This document shows, piece after piece, positions 1 to 6,147 of a DNA stretch of 13,197 nucleotides; position 1 is the first letter of the stretch, and each line of letters opens with the position of its first letter. This DNA is from Planctomycetia bacterium (lineage in GTDB: Bacteria; Planctomycetota; UBA1135; GCA-002686595): the NCBI GenBank assembly GCA_005778045.1, contig SXKQ01000104.1, positions 1 through 13,197 on the forward strand, given 5' to 3'. The notes below the pieces were generated by a model. It was not told where the DNA came from. It worked only from the letters and a program-made list of their open reading frames with translations, and made no database searches. The translations under genes and the position numbers were made by a program.

Positions 1-1
1 G

Positions 2-697
2 AACACCACCTGGGATCTCGTCGAAGACATCGAGAAGCTGCGCGCGCACCTCGGCATCGAGAAGTGGGTCGTGTTCGGCGGCAGCTGGGGCAGCACGTTG
101 AGCCTCGCCTACGCGCAGACGCACACGAGCCGCGTACAAGGCCTCGTCTTACGCGGCATCTTCCTCCTGCGCCGCAGCGAGCTCCTGTGGTTCTATCAGG
201 AGGGTGCGAGCCACATCTTCCCCGATGCGTGGGAGCGCTACCTCGAGCCGATCCCGCCGCGCGAGCGCGGGGACATGATGGCGGCCTACTACAAGCGCCT
301 CACGAGCAAGGACAAGGCCGTGCGCGCGCGCGCCGCCAAGGCGTGGTCGATCTGGGAAGGCACGACCAGCAAGCTGTTCGTCGACTCCAAGCTGATCGAG
401 CGCTTCGGCGGCGACGCATTCGCGGACGCGTTCGCGCGCATCGAGGCGCACTACTTCGTCAACAAGGGCTTCCTCAAGAGCGACGACCAGCTGCTCAAGG
501 GTGCGAAAAAGCTGCGCAAGATCCCGGCCGTGATCGTGCAGGGCCGCGATGACGTGGTGTGCCCGATGCGGTCCGCGTGGGACCTGCACAAGGCGTGGCC
601 CGAGGCCAAGTTCGTCGTCGTCAACGACGCCGGTCACTCGATGACCGAGGTCGGCATCCGCGCCGCGCTGATCAGCGAGACGGACGCCTTGGCGTGA
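2..697 (+). CDS. pip: Proline iminopeptidase, 5'-truncated (alpha/beta hydrolase)
   Basis: This enzyme removes N-terminal proline from peptides, normally in the cytoplasm. The reading frame is already open at base 2 (NTTWDLVEDIEKLR...) and continues into the nucleophile elbow GGSWGS; the catalytic Ser is the codon at 83-85. The acid residue is the second Asp of GRDDVVCP, where the family has GRYDVVCP, and the His lies in AGHS near the C-terminus. The 231 visible residues cover about the last three quarters of a roughly 310-residue family; some 80 N-terminal residues lie left of the window. The GTG at 71 is internal Val, not a start. The end converges on the Nudix gene and overlaps its 3' end by 26 bp. 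The family is clear; proline specificity is inferred from overall similarity. Confidence 0.9.
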   Translation, partial: NTTWDLVEDIEKLRAHLGIEKWVVFGGSWGSTLSLAYAQTHTSRVQGLVLRGIFLLRRSELLWFYQEGASHIFPDAWERYLEPIPPRERGDMMAAYYKRLTSKDKAVRARAAKAWSIWEGTTSKLFVDSKLIERFGGDAFADAFARIEAHYFVNKGFLKSDDQLLKGAKKLRKIPAVIVQGRDDVVCPMRSAWDLHKAWPEAKFVVVNDAGHSMTEVGIRAALISETDALA

Positions 698-1139
698 GCA
701 GTCCCGCGGCGGCGAGCACCTCGGCGTACACCGGCCGACGGAACTCGACCGCGCGCGCGAGCGCTTCCTCGGGCGCCACCCACTCGATGGCATCGAACTC
801 GACGCCGTCGGGACGCGGAGCGTGGTCGGGACGTACGCGCACGACGAACCAGCGCTGCACCTGACCGAGCCCGACCTTCGCGCTGCGCAGCTCGGGAGGC
901 AGCTCGTAGGCGATCCAAGTCGGATGCTCGCGCACGAGCTCGACCGCGTCGGATCCAAGCCCGGTCTCCTCGACCAGCTCGCGCAGGAGCGCCGTGCGCG
1001 GTTCTTCGCCGTCCTCGATGCCGCCCTGCGGGAACTGCCAGCTGCCCGTCCCGCGCCCGCAGCGCCGCAGCACGAGCACGCGCCCCGCGCCGTCGATGAC
1101 GACACAGCCCACGTTGGCTCGGAAGAACGCGCTCGGCAT
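672..1139 (-). CDS. rppH: RNA pyrophosphohydrolase-type Nudix hydrolase
   Basis: A 155-residue Nudix protein resembling RppH, which strips pyrophosphate from the 5' triphosphate of mRNAs and so triggers their decay. The Nudix box spans residues 39-61, with the signature G39-x5-E45-x7-R53-E54-x-x-E57-E58-x-G60. Flanking hallmarks of the RppH/Ap4A-hydrolase branch are RANVGCVVID near the start, SWQFPQGG just before the box, and GQVQRWFVV after it. The frame stays open upstream to 1421, but the conserved N-terminus begins at the ATG at 1139 and a TAGGCT -10-like hexamer sits 10 nt before it. It is divergent from ung with 56 bp between starts. Ap4A hydrolase is the main alternative activity. Confidence 0.88.
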   Translation of the reverse strand: MPSAFFRANVGCVVIDGAGRVLVLRRCGRGTGSWQFPQGGIEDGEEPRTALLRELVEETGLGSDAVELVREHPTWIAYELPPELRSAKVGLGQVQRWFVVRVRPDHAPRPDGVEFDAIEWVAPEEALARAVEFRRPVYAEVLAAAGLLTPRRPSR

Positions 1140-1149
1140 GCGGGCGCAG

Positions 1150-1155
1150 AGCCTA
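1150..1155 (-). promoter_or_regulatory. Candidate -10 element (TAGGCT), leaderless spacing, for the Nudix gene
   Basis: Read on the minus strand, TAGGCT lies 10 nt before the ATG at 1139. I see no Shine-Dalgarno sequence between them. It matches the TANNNT pattern found just upstream of five other starts in this window. No convincing -35 box is visible. Confidence 0.35.
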
Positions 1156-1178
1156 CCGCGGGCTGCTTCGGCACGCGC

Positions 1179-1184
1179 TAACGT
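1179..1184 (+). promoter_or_regulatory. Candidate -10 element (TAACGT) for ung
   Basis: TAACGT ends 11 nt before the ung ATG and the intervening AGTCGCCCGCG holds no Shine-Dalgarno match. It is the weakest member of the TANNNT set because it lacks the CT ending and sits slightly far from the start. Confidence 0.28.
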
Positions 1185-1195
1185 AGTCGCCCGCG

Positions 1196-1879
1196 ATGAA
1201 CCTGCCCCACGAACTGCCCGCCTCCTGGCGCGCGGAGCTCGGCAGCGAGCTCGAGCAGCCGTACTTCGCTGCGTTGGCGCGCTTCGTGGCCGAGGAGCGC
1301 GCGAGCGGAGCCGTTTTTCCGCCGCCGCAGGACGTGTTCTCGGCCTTCGAGCGCACGCCGTTCGAGCGCGTGAGAGCGGTGATCGTGGGACAGGATCCCT
1401 ACCACGGCGACGGGCAGGCACATGGCCTGTGCTTCAGCGTCCGGTCCGGCGTCGCGATCCCGCCCTCGCTGCGCAACATGTTCAAGGAACTCGAGAGCGA
1501 CCTCGGAATCCCGCGCCCCGCGCAGGGAGATCTCGCCGGCTGGGCCGCGCAGGGCGTGCTGCTGCTCAACGCGGTGCTCACGGTGCGCAAGGACGAGGCC
1601 AACTCGCATGCCGGTCGTGGCTGGGAGCGCTTCACGGATGCCGCGCTGCGCGCCGTCTCGCGTCGCGAGCATGTCGTATTCCTCCTGTGGGGCAATTCCG
1701 CGCGCGCGAAGGCCGAACTCATCGAAGCGCGCCACACGCGCATCGAGAGCGCACACCCATCGCCCCTCTCCGCGCGCAAGGTCCTCGGAACCCGGCCGTT
1801 CTCCCGCACGAACGCGGCGCTCGCCGCGCACGGTCAGGGAACGATCGACTGGTCGCTCCCGAGCGGGCTGTTCACGTGA
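1196..1879 (+). CDS. ung: Uracil-DNA glycosylase, family 1
   Basis: This enzyme excises uracil from DNA, the first step of base excision repair of deaminated cytosine and misincorporated dUMP. The 227 residues match the usual bacterial length (E. coli 229). Motif A, GQDPYH, is at residues 65-70 with the water-activating Asp67, followed by GDGQAHGLCFSV, which forms the uracil pocket. LLLNAVLTV spans residues 122-130. The minor-groove loop HPSPLS begins at His187, the catalytic His. No key residue is missing. The ATG at 1196 gives a normal N-terminus and is preceded by a -10-like hexamer and no Shine-Dalgarno sequence. The stop codon overlaps the GTG start of the next gene, so the two are translationally coupled. 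Confidence 0.96.
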   Translation: MNLPHELPASWRAELGSELEQPYFAALARFVAEERASGAVFPPPQDVFSAFERTPFERVRAVIVGQDPYHGDGQAHGLCFSVRSGVAIPPSLRNMFKELESDLGIPRPAQGDLAGWAAQGVLLLNAVLTVRKDEANSHAGRGWERFTDAALRAVSRREHVVFLLWGNSARAKAELIEARHTRIESAHPSPLSARKVLGTRPFSRTNAALAAHGQGTIDWSLPSGLFT

Positions 1880-2715
1880 GCACGTTCTTCCCTCCGCTCG
1901 CGTGCAGCGTGCGCGCCTGCGCCTTGCCCTTGGCCCACGAGGGAACGCACTGGCGCTGCGAGCGCGGCCACAGCTTCGATGTCGCGCGCAGTGGCTACCT
2001 GAGCCTGCTCCAGCCACACGACCGGCGCTCGTTGGAAGCTGGCGACTCGCGTGAAACCGTCGACGCGCGGCGCGCGCTGCTCGACGCCGGCTTCGGCGCA
2101 GCGCTGCGAGTGGAGCTCGTCGCTCTCGCGCGCACGCTCGAGCTTTCTTCCGGAGCGATCGCGCTCGACCTCGGTTGCGGCGACGGTCACTTCCTTGCCG
2201 CGACATGCGACGAGCTCGCGCTGCACGGGCTCGGCCTCGATCTCTCACCCCACGCCGTCGAGCGCTGCGCCCGCCGCCATCCGCGGCACGCGTGGATCGC
2301 CGCGAATGCGGACCGGCGCCTGCCCGTGCTCGACGCATCGATCGACCTCGCGCTCTCGATCGACGGACGGCGACCGCCGTCCGAGTTCGCTCGCGTGCTT
2401 CGGCCCGCGGGCGCACTGGTCGTCGCCGTGCCGGCCAGCGACGACATGGTCGAGCTGCGCGCGAGCGTGCTGGGAGCGGAGCGCGGTACATCGCGCGTGC
2501 CGACGGTGCTGCAAGAGCTCGAGGCGCACTTCGAGCTGCGGGGCCAGCGTTCCGCGCGCGAGCGCGTGCGGCTCGACCGCGCCGGTCTCGAGCAGCTGGC
2601 CCTCGCTACCTATCGCTGGCAGCGCGAGCGCGAGCGCGAGCGCCTCGCAGCCCTCGACGGACTCGAGGTGACGACCAGCCACGATCTGCTGCTCTTGCTC
2701 CGCCGCACGCCCTGA
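1876..2715 (+). CDS. rlmA: RlmA-type 23S rRNA (guanine-N1)-methyltransferase
   Basis: A 279-residue SAM-dependent methyltransferase of the RlmA family, which methylates N1 of a guanine in 23S rRNA helix 35 (G745 or G748). An N-terminal zinc-ribbon-like segment has C10, C15, C28 and H32, followed by the family signature SFDVARSGYLSLL and a DRRSLEAGDS stretch matching the rRNA-binding region of E. coli RlmA. SAM motif I is DLGCGDG at residues 98-104. The GTG at 1876 is chosen because it places the zinc region at the N-terminus and overlaps the ung TGA in a GTGA junction; the open frame reaching back to 994 is an artefact of high GC. The first cysteine pair is CxxxxC, whereas E. coli RlmA has CxxC. 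Which guanine is modified cannot be read from the sequence. Confidence 0.8.
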   Translation: MSTFFPPLACSVRACALPLAHEGTHWRCERGHSFDVARSGYLSLLQPHDRRSLEAGDSRETVDARRALLDAGFGAALRVELVALARTLELSSGAIALDLGCGDGHFLAATCDELALHGLGLDLSPHAVERCARRHPRHAWIAANADRRLPVLDASIDLALSIDGRRPPSEFARVLRPAGALVVAVPASDDMVELRASVLGAERGTSRVPTVLQELEAHFELRGQRSARERVRLDRAGLEQLALATYRWQRERERERLAALDGLEVTTSHDLLLLLRRTP

Positions 2716-2744
2716 GCGGGCGCGCTGCAAGGTCCGTCCTCCGC

Positions 2745-2772
2745 TCTGGCATTTCACAGCGCGTATGCCAGA
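2745..2772. repeat. 8-bp inverted repeat, 12-bp spacer, upstream of slyD
   Basis: TCTGGCAT (2745-2752) and ATGCCAGA (2765-2772) are exact reverse complements separated by 12 bp. They lie 30 bp after the methyltransferase stop and 79 bp before the slyD ATG. No T-run follows, so a protein-binding site or mRNA leader hairpin is more likely than an intrinsic terminator. The rest of the 136-bp gap has no clear promoter; AAGGA at 2827-2831 lies 20 nt before the ATG, too far for a standard ribosome binding site. Confidence 0.4.
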
Positions 2773-2851
2773 CTCCAGCGCGCTTGGCTTCGCCTCGTTC
2801 GCCGGTAGCGCTCGGGTCGAATCCCGAAGGAACCTCCGGAAAAAAAGCGCG

Positions 2852-3334
2852 ATGAAGATTCAGGAGAACAGCGTCGTCTCGATCGACTACACCCTGACGA
2901 GCGACGAGGGCGAGGTGCTCGACAGCTCGCAAGGCGGCGATCCGCTCACCTACATCCACGGCATGGGCAGCCTGATCCCGGGCCTCGAGCGCGAGCTCGA
3001 GGGCAAGGGCATGGGCACGGCTCTCAAGGTGCGCATCGCGCCCGAGGACGCCTACGGCGTGCGCGACAACAACATGGTCGCGCGCGTGCCGCGCACGGAG
3101 ATGCCCAAGGACGCGCCGCTCGAAGCGGGCATGCAGTTCCAGGCCGCCGGCCCCGAGGGCGTGCAGGTCGTGACGTTGGTCAAGGTCGAGGATGACGCGG
3201 TGTGGCTCGACGCCAACCACCCGCTCGCCGGCATGCACCTCACGTTCGACGTGACGGTGGTCGCGGTGCGCGCGGCGACCGCCGAGGAGCTCGAGCACGG
3301 CCACGTGCACGGGTCCGGCGGCCACGACCACTAG
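2852..3334 (+). CDS. slyD: FKBP-type peptidyl-prolyl isomerase, SlyD family
   Basis: A 160-residue SlyD-type prolyl cis-trans isomerase and folding chaperone of the cytoplasm; SlyD proteins also hand nickel to hydrogenase or urease. The FKBP core comes first (residues 1-70, with PLTYIHGMGSLIPGLE at 31-46 and APEDAYG at 63-69). It is interrupted by the insert-in-flap chaperone domain (about 71-120), then closed by NHPLAGMHLTFDV at 122-134. The C-terminus EELEHGHVHGSGGHDH is a shortened form of the metal-binding His-rich tail of E. coli SlyD. The frame extends upstream to 2765, but the homologous start is MKIQENSVV at 2852. No nickel enzyme lies nearby. The gene ends in TAG. Confidence 0.93.
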   Translation: MKIQENSVVSIDYTLTSDEGEVLDSSQGGDPLTYIHGMGSLIPGLERELEGKGMGTALKVRIAPEDAYGVRDNNMVARVPRTEMPKDAPLEAGMQFQAAGPEGVQVVTLVKVEDDAVWLDANHPLAGMHLTFDVTVVAVRAATAEELEHGHVHGSGGHDH

Positions 3335-3346
3335 GCGAGCGGTGCG

Positions 3347-3377
3347 GGCGGCGTCGAGGGTCTCCCCCGGCGCCGCC
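3347..3377. terminator. Possible bidirectional terminator hairpin between convergent genes
   Basis: GGCGGCG (3347-3353) pairs with CGCCGCC (3371-3377). The 17-nt interval contains GGGTCTCCC, which can extend the stem past a small internal loop. It sits 12 bp after the slyD stop, between two converging genes. There is no T-tract, and in DNA this GC-rich a 7-bp pairing can occur by chance. The rest of 3335-3463 holds nothing I recognise. Confidence 0.28.
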
Positions 3378-3463
3378 GTGCCTCAGCCTTCCGGCAGCTC
3401 GAAGCTCGAGTACCTCGCCCGCCTGCGCTGCGCGCCCTCAGGGCCCACGGTCGCGGGCGATGC

Positions 3464-3995
3464 TCACGACGGTCCGCAGCAGATCTCGCGGCTGTCGAGC
3501 TCGAGCTCGAGCTCGCGGTCGGTCGCCGCGCAGTGCAGGACGAGGTCCGCCTGCACGCCTTCGTCGAGCAGCTCCTCCGCGAGTGGCAGGAGCAACTGGT
3601 CCTCTGTCTCCGCGTGCTCGAGCTCCGCGAGCGCATGCGCGCCGGCCACCTTCGCGAAGCACTCGGCACTCTGCCGCGCTCCCGAGGAAACCAGCGTCAG
3701 CGACTCGCGCAATCGGGCGAGGCCGCGCCGCTCGTGGCCACGCTCGCCGAGCAGCGCCCCGACGCGCTGGGGCATGCGTCCGGTGCGCAGCAGGGCGAGG
3801 AATAGCACCTTTTGTTCCTTGCTCTGGTGCGCCCCGTCGACGAACAGCTCGGAGAACCGCGGCAAGTCGCACGCAGCCCCCATGTCGAGCGGCTCTCCGC
3901 CTTGCATGTCCTCCGCCAGCGTGACGAGACAGCCGCAGGCGCGCCGCACCAGCGCGTGTTCCCGCCGAAATTTCTGCCCGAGCGCTCCCCTGCAT
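3464..3995 (-). CDS. Hemerythrin-like (HHE) cation-binding protein, 5' end probably frameshifted
   Basis: A four-helix-bundle protein of the hemerythrin HHE family, which binds a di-iron or other metal centre and can sense or carry oxygen or respond to nitrosative and oxidative stress. The ligand pattern is complete: a His in RREHALVRR, HQSKE as HxxxE, the His in ERGHERRG, and HAETE as HxxxE before LLLPLAEELL. The frame carrying these helices has no ATG, GTG or TTG near a sensible N-terminus; its nearest ATG is at 4168, 65 bp inside the preceding gene, and the extra residues look non-coding. The ATG at 3995 has a well-placed GGAAAGG upstream but is in another frame. Dropping one C from the run at 3987-3990 joins them as MQGALGQKFRREH, giving 176 residues. 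I infer a one-base insertion, real or from assembly. It lies downstream of the cobalamin protein gene on the same strand. Confidence 0.75.
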
Positions 3996-4001
3996 CCCTT
4001 G

Positions 4002-4008
4002 CCTTTCC
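4002..4008 (-). promoter_or_regulatory. Shine-Dalgarno GGAAAGG supporting the ATG at 3995
   Basis: Read on the minus strand, GGAAAGG ends 6 nt before the ATG at 3995, an ideal spacing. It supports 3995 as the true hemerythrin start and hence the suspected frameshift just after it. Confidence 0.45.
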
Positions 4009-4060
4009 GCTGGGGGGCAGAACTGTTCGGACGACATCCAAGGCCCGGATCGGAGGCCCG

Positions 4061-4080
4061 GCGCTCGCGAGCGCATGCGC
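4061..4080. repeat. Two overlapping perfect palindromes and a nearby 7-bp direct repeat
   Basis: GCGCTCGCGAGCGC (4061-4074) and GCGCATGCGC (4071-4080) are each perfect palindromes sharing four bases. Next to them GGCCCGG occurs twice (4042-4048 and 4055-4061), 13 bp apart. All lie in the 108-bp gap between the cobalamin protein stop and the hemerythrin start, so they could be an operator or a transcript hairpin. GC-rich DNA makes such matches more likely by chance. Confidence 0.35.
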
Positions 4081-4103
4081 AACAGGGCGCAGGTGAACTC
4101 GGG

Positions 4104-5171
4104 CTACTTGCCGAGCACGAGCCGCGCCCCGAGTTCGACCGCACCCGCGGCGCTCGGCGCGGTGCCATCGGCTCCGATGCGCTTCCACAGGTTGGGCACG
4201 AGCAGGAACGGCAGTCCGCCGACGATCACGGGCACGTTACGCGTGCACGGCTCGGCGCGCACGAGCGAGATCATGGCCGCGGCCGGGCGCACGTGGATCG
4301 AGAGCTTGGCGCCCAGCGCCACGAGGTCGACCTCGAAGTCGAGGGCGGCGCGCGCGGCCTCGTCCGCGGGCGCGCTGGCACCGAGGAAGACCGGGTCCCA
4401 ACCGGCCATTTCGAACTCGTCCGCGACAATGCGCAGGCCGAGGTCGTGGAGGTCGCCGCTGGCGCCGGTCACGAGCACGCGGCGGCCGAGGCGGGGAGCG
4501 CGCAGCATGCGCGGGTTCAAGCAGGCGAGGGCCTGCTCGGAGAGCCGCGAAAGGAGGTGCTCCTCGACCACGGACATGTCGCCGCGGTGCCACATGCGGC
4601 CGGCTTCGACCTGCACCCGGCCGATGACGTCGCGCTGGAGCGCTCTCACGGGCACTCCGCGATCGGCGGCGCCGAGCACGATGTCGAGGGCATCCTTCCG
4701 CCGGCCTTCGAGCGCCGCGAGCATGTACTCGCGCGCGACGACGACAAGCTCTTCGTCGCCGCCGAGCCCGCCCTGCGGCATCTCGGGTGGCTGGCGTACG
4801 AGCTTCTGGGCCTCGGCGAAGAGCGGCGAGAGTTCCGCGATGGCGTCCGACGGAAGACGGCTCGCGAGCTCGTCCCGCAGGCACTCCACAGTCGCGCCGA
4901 GCAGCTCGAGCGGCACGTCGCGGCCCGCGAAGGCCGTCGCTATCCAGCGCACGTGCTCGTGGAACAGCACCGGGGCCTGGAACTGCAGCGCCACGGAGAG
5001 GTGCTCGAGCAGGCCCTCGAAGTGCAGCGTTGCGTCACGCGCCCCAACCGAGCCGAGGGTCGCGAGGCTCTGCGGCGCGCGCTCGCGCAGCCGTGCGGCG
5101 GCAGCGGCGGCCCAAGCCCTGCGGGTCGCGTCGATCAGGGCAGCGGTGAAGGTCCCGCGGTCGGAGTTCAT
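4104..5171 (-). CDS. Cobalamin-binding protein with CarH-like photoreceptor residues and no HTH domain
   Basis: A 355-residue soluble protein. Residues 1-135 form an Ala/Leu-rich, probably helical domain that I do not recognise. Residues about 140-220 are a four-helix B12 cap domain and about 229-355 a Rossmann B12-binding domain. The lower-ligand motif DxHxxG is DLHDLG at 240-245 (His242). The cap holds W194, H195, V201, E204 and H205, which align one for one with W131, H132, V138, E141 and H142 of Thermus CarH, including the exact W-x9-EH spacing. In CarH these residues hold adenosylcobalamin and His132 becomes a ligand after light. A B12 light sensor or signalling partner is inferred; a corrinoid methyl carrier is the alternative, but no methyltransferase gene is nearby. 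The ATG at 5171 is chosen over the upstream open frame because a TATCCT hexamer lies 8 nt before it. It ends in TAG. Confidence 0.85.
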   Translation of the reverse strand: MNSDRGTFTAALIDATRRAWAAAAAARLRERAPQSLATLGSVGARDATLHFEGLLEHLSVALQFQAPVLFHEHVRWIATAFAGRDVPLELLGATVECLRDELASRLPSDAIAELSPLFAEAQKLVRQPPEMPQGGLGGDEELVVVAREYMLAALEGRRKDALDIVLGAADRGVPVRALQRDVIGRVQVEAGRMWHRGDMSVVEEHLLSRLSEQALACLNPRMLRAPRLGRRVLVTGASGDLHDLGLRIVADEFEMAGWDPVFLGASAPADEAARAALDFEVDLVALGAKLSIHVRPAAAMISLVRAEPCTRNVPVIVGGLPFLLVPNLWKRIGADGTAPSAAGAVELGARLVLGK

Positions 5172-5179
5172 GGCGGAAG

Positions 5180-5185
5180 AGGATA
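5180..5185 (-). promoter_or_regulatory. Candidate -10 element (TATCCT), leaderless spacing, cobalamin protein
   Basis: Minus-strand TATCCT ends 8 nt before the ATG at 5171, and no Shine-Dalgarno sequence lies between. A possible -35 box, TTCGAC (5203-5208 read on the minus strand), sits 17 bp further upstream. Confidence 0.45.
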
Positions 5186-5240
5186 GCGTCTCGGAGCGAG
5201 CCGTCGAAGCCAGTGCGCGACTGTGGGCGAGCGGGGCTGG

Positions 5241-5246
5241 TACGCT
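5241..5246 (+). promoter_or_regulatory. Candidate -10 element (TACGCT), leaderless spacing, RluA-family gene
   Basis: TACGCT ends 7 nt before the ATG at 5254, so transcription would begin at or next to the start codon. No Shine-Dalgarno sequence is present. It is flanked by GCGGGG (5231-5236) and CCCCGC (5247-5252), a 6-bp inverted repeat that could be an operator. Confidence 0.4.
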
Positions 5247-5253
5247 CCCCGCC

Positions 5254-6090
5254 ATGAGCGAGATCCGAACGGTCGAGCAGCCCGCGCGGCTGCTGGAGTT
5301 CCTGCGCACCGCTTTGGCCGGCTGGAAGCGCTCGACCCTTGAGCAGCGCATGCGTGGCGGAGCGGTCCGCGTGAATGGGGCGGTCGTGCGGCGCAACGAA
5401 CTCCTCTCCCCCGGCGACAGGGTCGAGGTCGGGGACCGGGAGAGCGTGGCGGCGCCTGCGAGCGGGCTGGCTGTGCTGCATCAGGATGAGTGGCTGGTCG
5501 CGATCCACAAGCCCTCCGGACTGCTCTCCGTCTCAACCGACAGCGAGCGCGAGAATACGGCGCTGGCGGTCGTGAAGGAGCATGTCGGCCGTCCCGGACA
5601 TCCGGGGCGCGCCTGGCCCGTGCACCGCCTCGACCGGGAGACCTCCGGCGTGCTGCTGTTCGCCCTATCGCGCGACGTGCAGCAGATCGTCCAGGCGCGC
5701 TGGAGTGCGGCGCGCAAGACCTACCTCGCCTGGGTGGAGGGCCGGCCCCAGCCGCCGGAGGGCACCATCGACGAGCCCCTGTGGGAAGATGCGAGCCTGT
5801 TCGTGCGCGTGGGGCACCGCGACGGCGCCAAGGAAGCACGCACCCGCTACAGGACCCTCGAGACCCGCGAGCACCATGCGCTGCTCGAGGTCGAGCTCGA
5901 GACCGGCCGACGCCACCAGATCCGGGCGCACCTCGCCTGGCTCGGGCATCCGATCGTCGGGGACGAGCGCTACGGCTCGCGCGCACCGCGCATGTCCCTG
6001 CACGCGCTGCGCCTCGAGCTCCCCCACCCGGTCTCCGGCGCGACCCTCGTGCTCGAAGCCCCACCTCCGCGCTCGTTCCGCGCGCCCTGA
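5254..6090 (+). CDS. RluA-family pseudouridine synthase with S4 domain
   Basis: A 278-residue enzyme that isomerises uridine to pseudouridine in RNA. An S4 RNA-binding domain occupies about residues 8-62 (LLEFLRTALAG, RGGAVRVNGAVV). The catalytic domain follows, with the RluA signature HRLDRETSGVLLFA from residue 124 and catalytic Asp127. ARKTYLAWVEG and GRRHQIRAHLAWLGHPIVGDERYG-type motifs complete the fold. This domain order is that of RluC and RluD, which modify 23S rRNA; the exact target uridines cannot be assigned. The ATG at 5254 is chosen over the long upstream open frame because S4 homology starts there and a -10-like hexamer lies 7 nt before it. It is divergent from the cobalamin protein gene with 82 bp between. 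A strong hairpin begins within its stop codon. Confidence 0.9.
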   Translation: MSEIRTVEQPARLLEFLRTALAGWKRSTLEQRMRGGAVRVNGAVVRRNELLSPGDRVEVGDRESVAAPASGLAVLHQDEWLVAIHKPSGLLSVSTDSERENTALAVVKEHVGRPGHPGRAWPVHRLDRETSGVLLFALSRDVQQIVQARWSAARKTYLAWVEGRPQPPEGTIDEPLWEDASLFVRVGHRDGAKEARTRYRTLETREHHALLEVELETGRRHQIRAHLAWLGHPIVGDERYGSRAPRMSLHALRLELPHPVSGATLVLEAPPPRSFRAP

Positions 6091-6114
6091 GTCCAGCCCC
6101 GTGAGGGCTGGACT
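6090..6114. terminator. Hairpin terminator after the pseudouridine synthase gene
   Basis: AGTCCAGCCC (6090-6099) and GGGCTGGACT (6105-6114) form a perfect 10-bp stem with a CGTGA loop; the stem starts at the last base of the stop codon. Only GTCACTT follows, so there is no classical U-tract. It probably separates this transcript from the SET-domain gene. Confidence 0.6.
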
Positions 6115-6147
6115 GTCACTTCGCTTGCAGGCACGATTCCGCCTTCC

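Noticed and set aside
672..697. 26-bp overlap of pip and the Nudix gene as a functional antisense device
   Set aside because: Short tail-to-tail overlaps are common in compact genomes; nothing here indicates regulation.
1178..2491. Long minus-strand open frame opposite ung and rlmA
   Set aside because: Arg/Ala-rich translation without any family motif, antisense to two clearly conserved genes; an artefact of GC-rich codon usage.
4028..4036. GAACTGTTC as a LexA/SOS box
   Set aside because: The half-sites GAAC and GTTC are separated by one base, not the four of the Gram-positive-type LexA box, so it does not fit.
3342..5186. Long plus-strand open frame opposite the hemerythrin and cobalamin genes
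   Set aside because: The minus strand has complete HHE and DxHxxG/Wx9EH signatures; the plus frame is Arg/Ala/Glu-rich shadow sequence.
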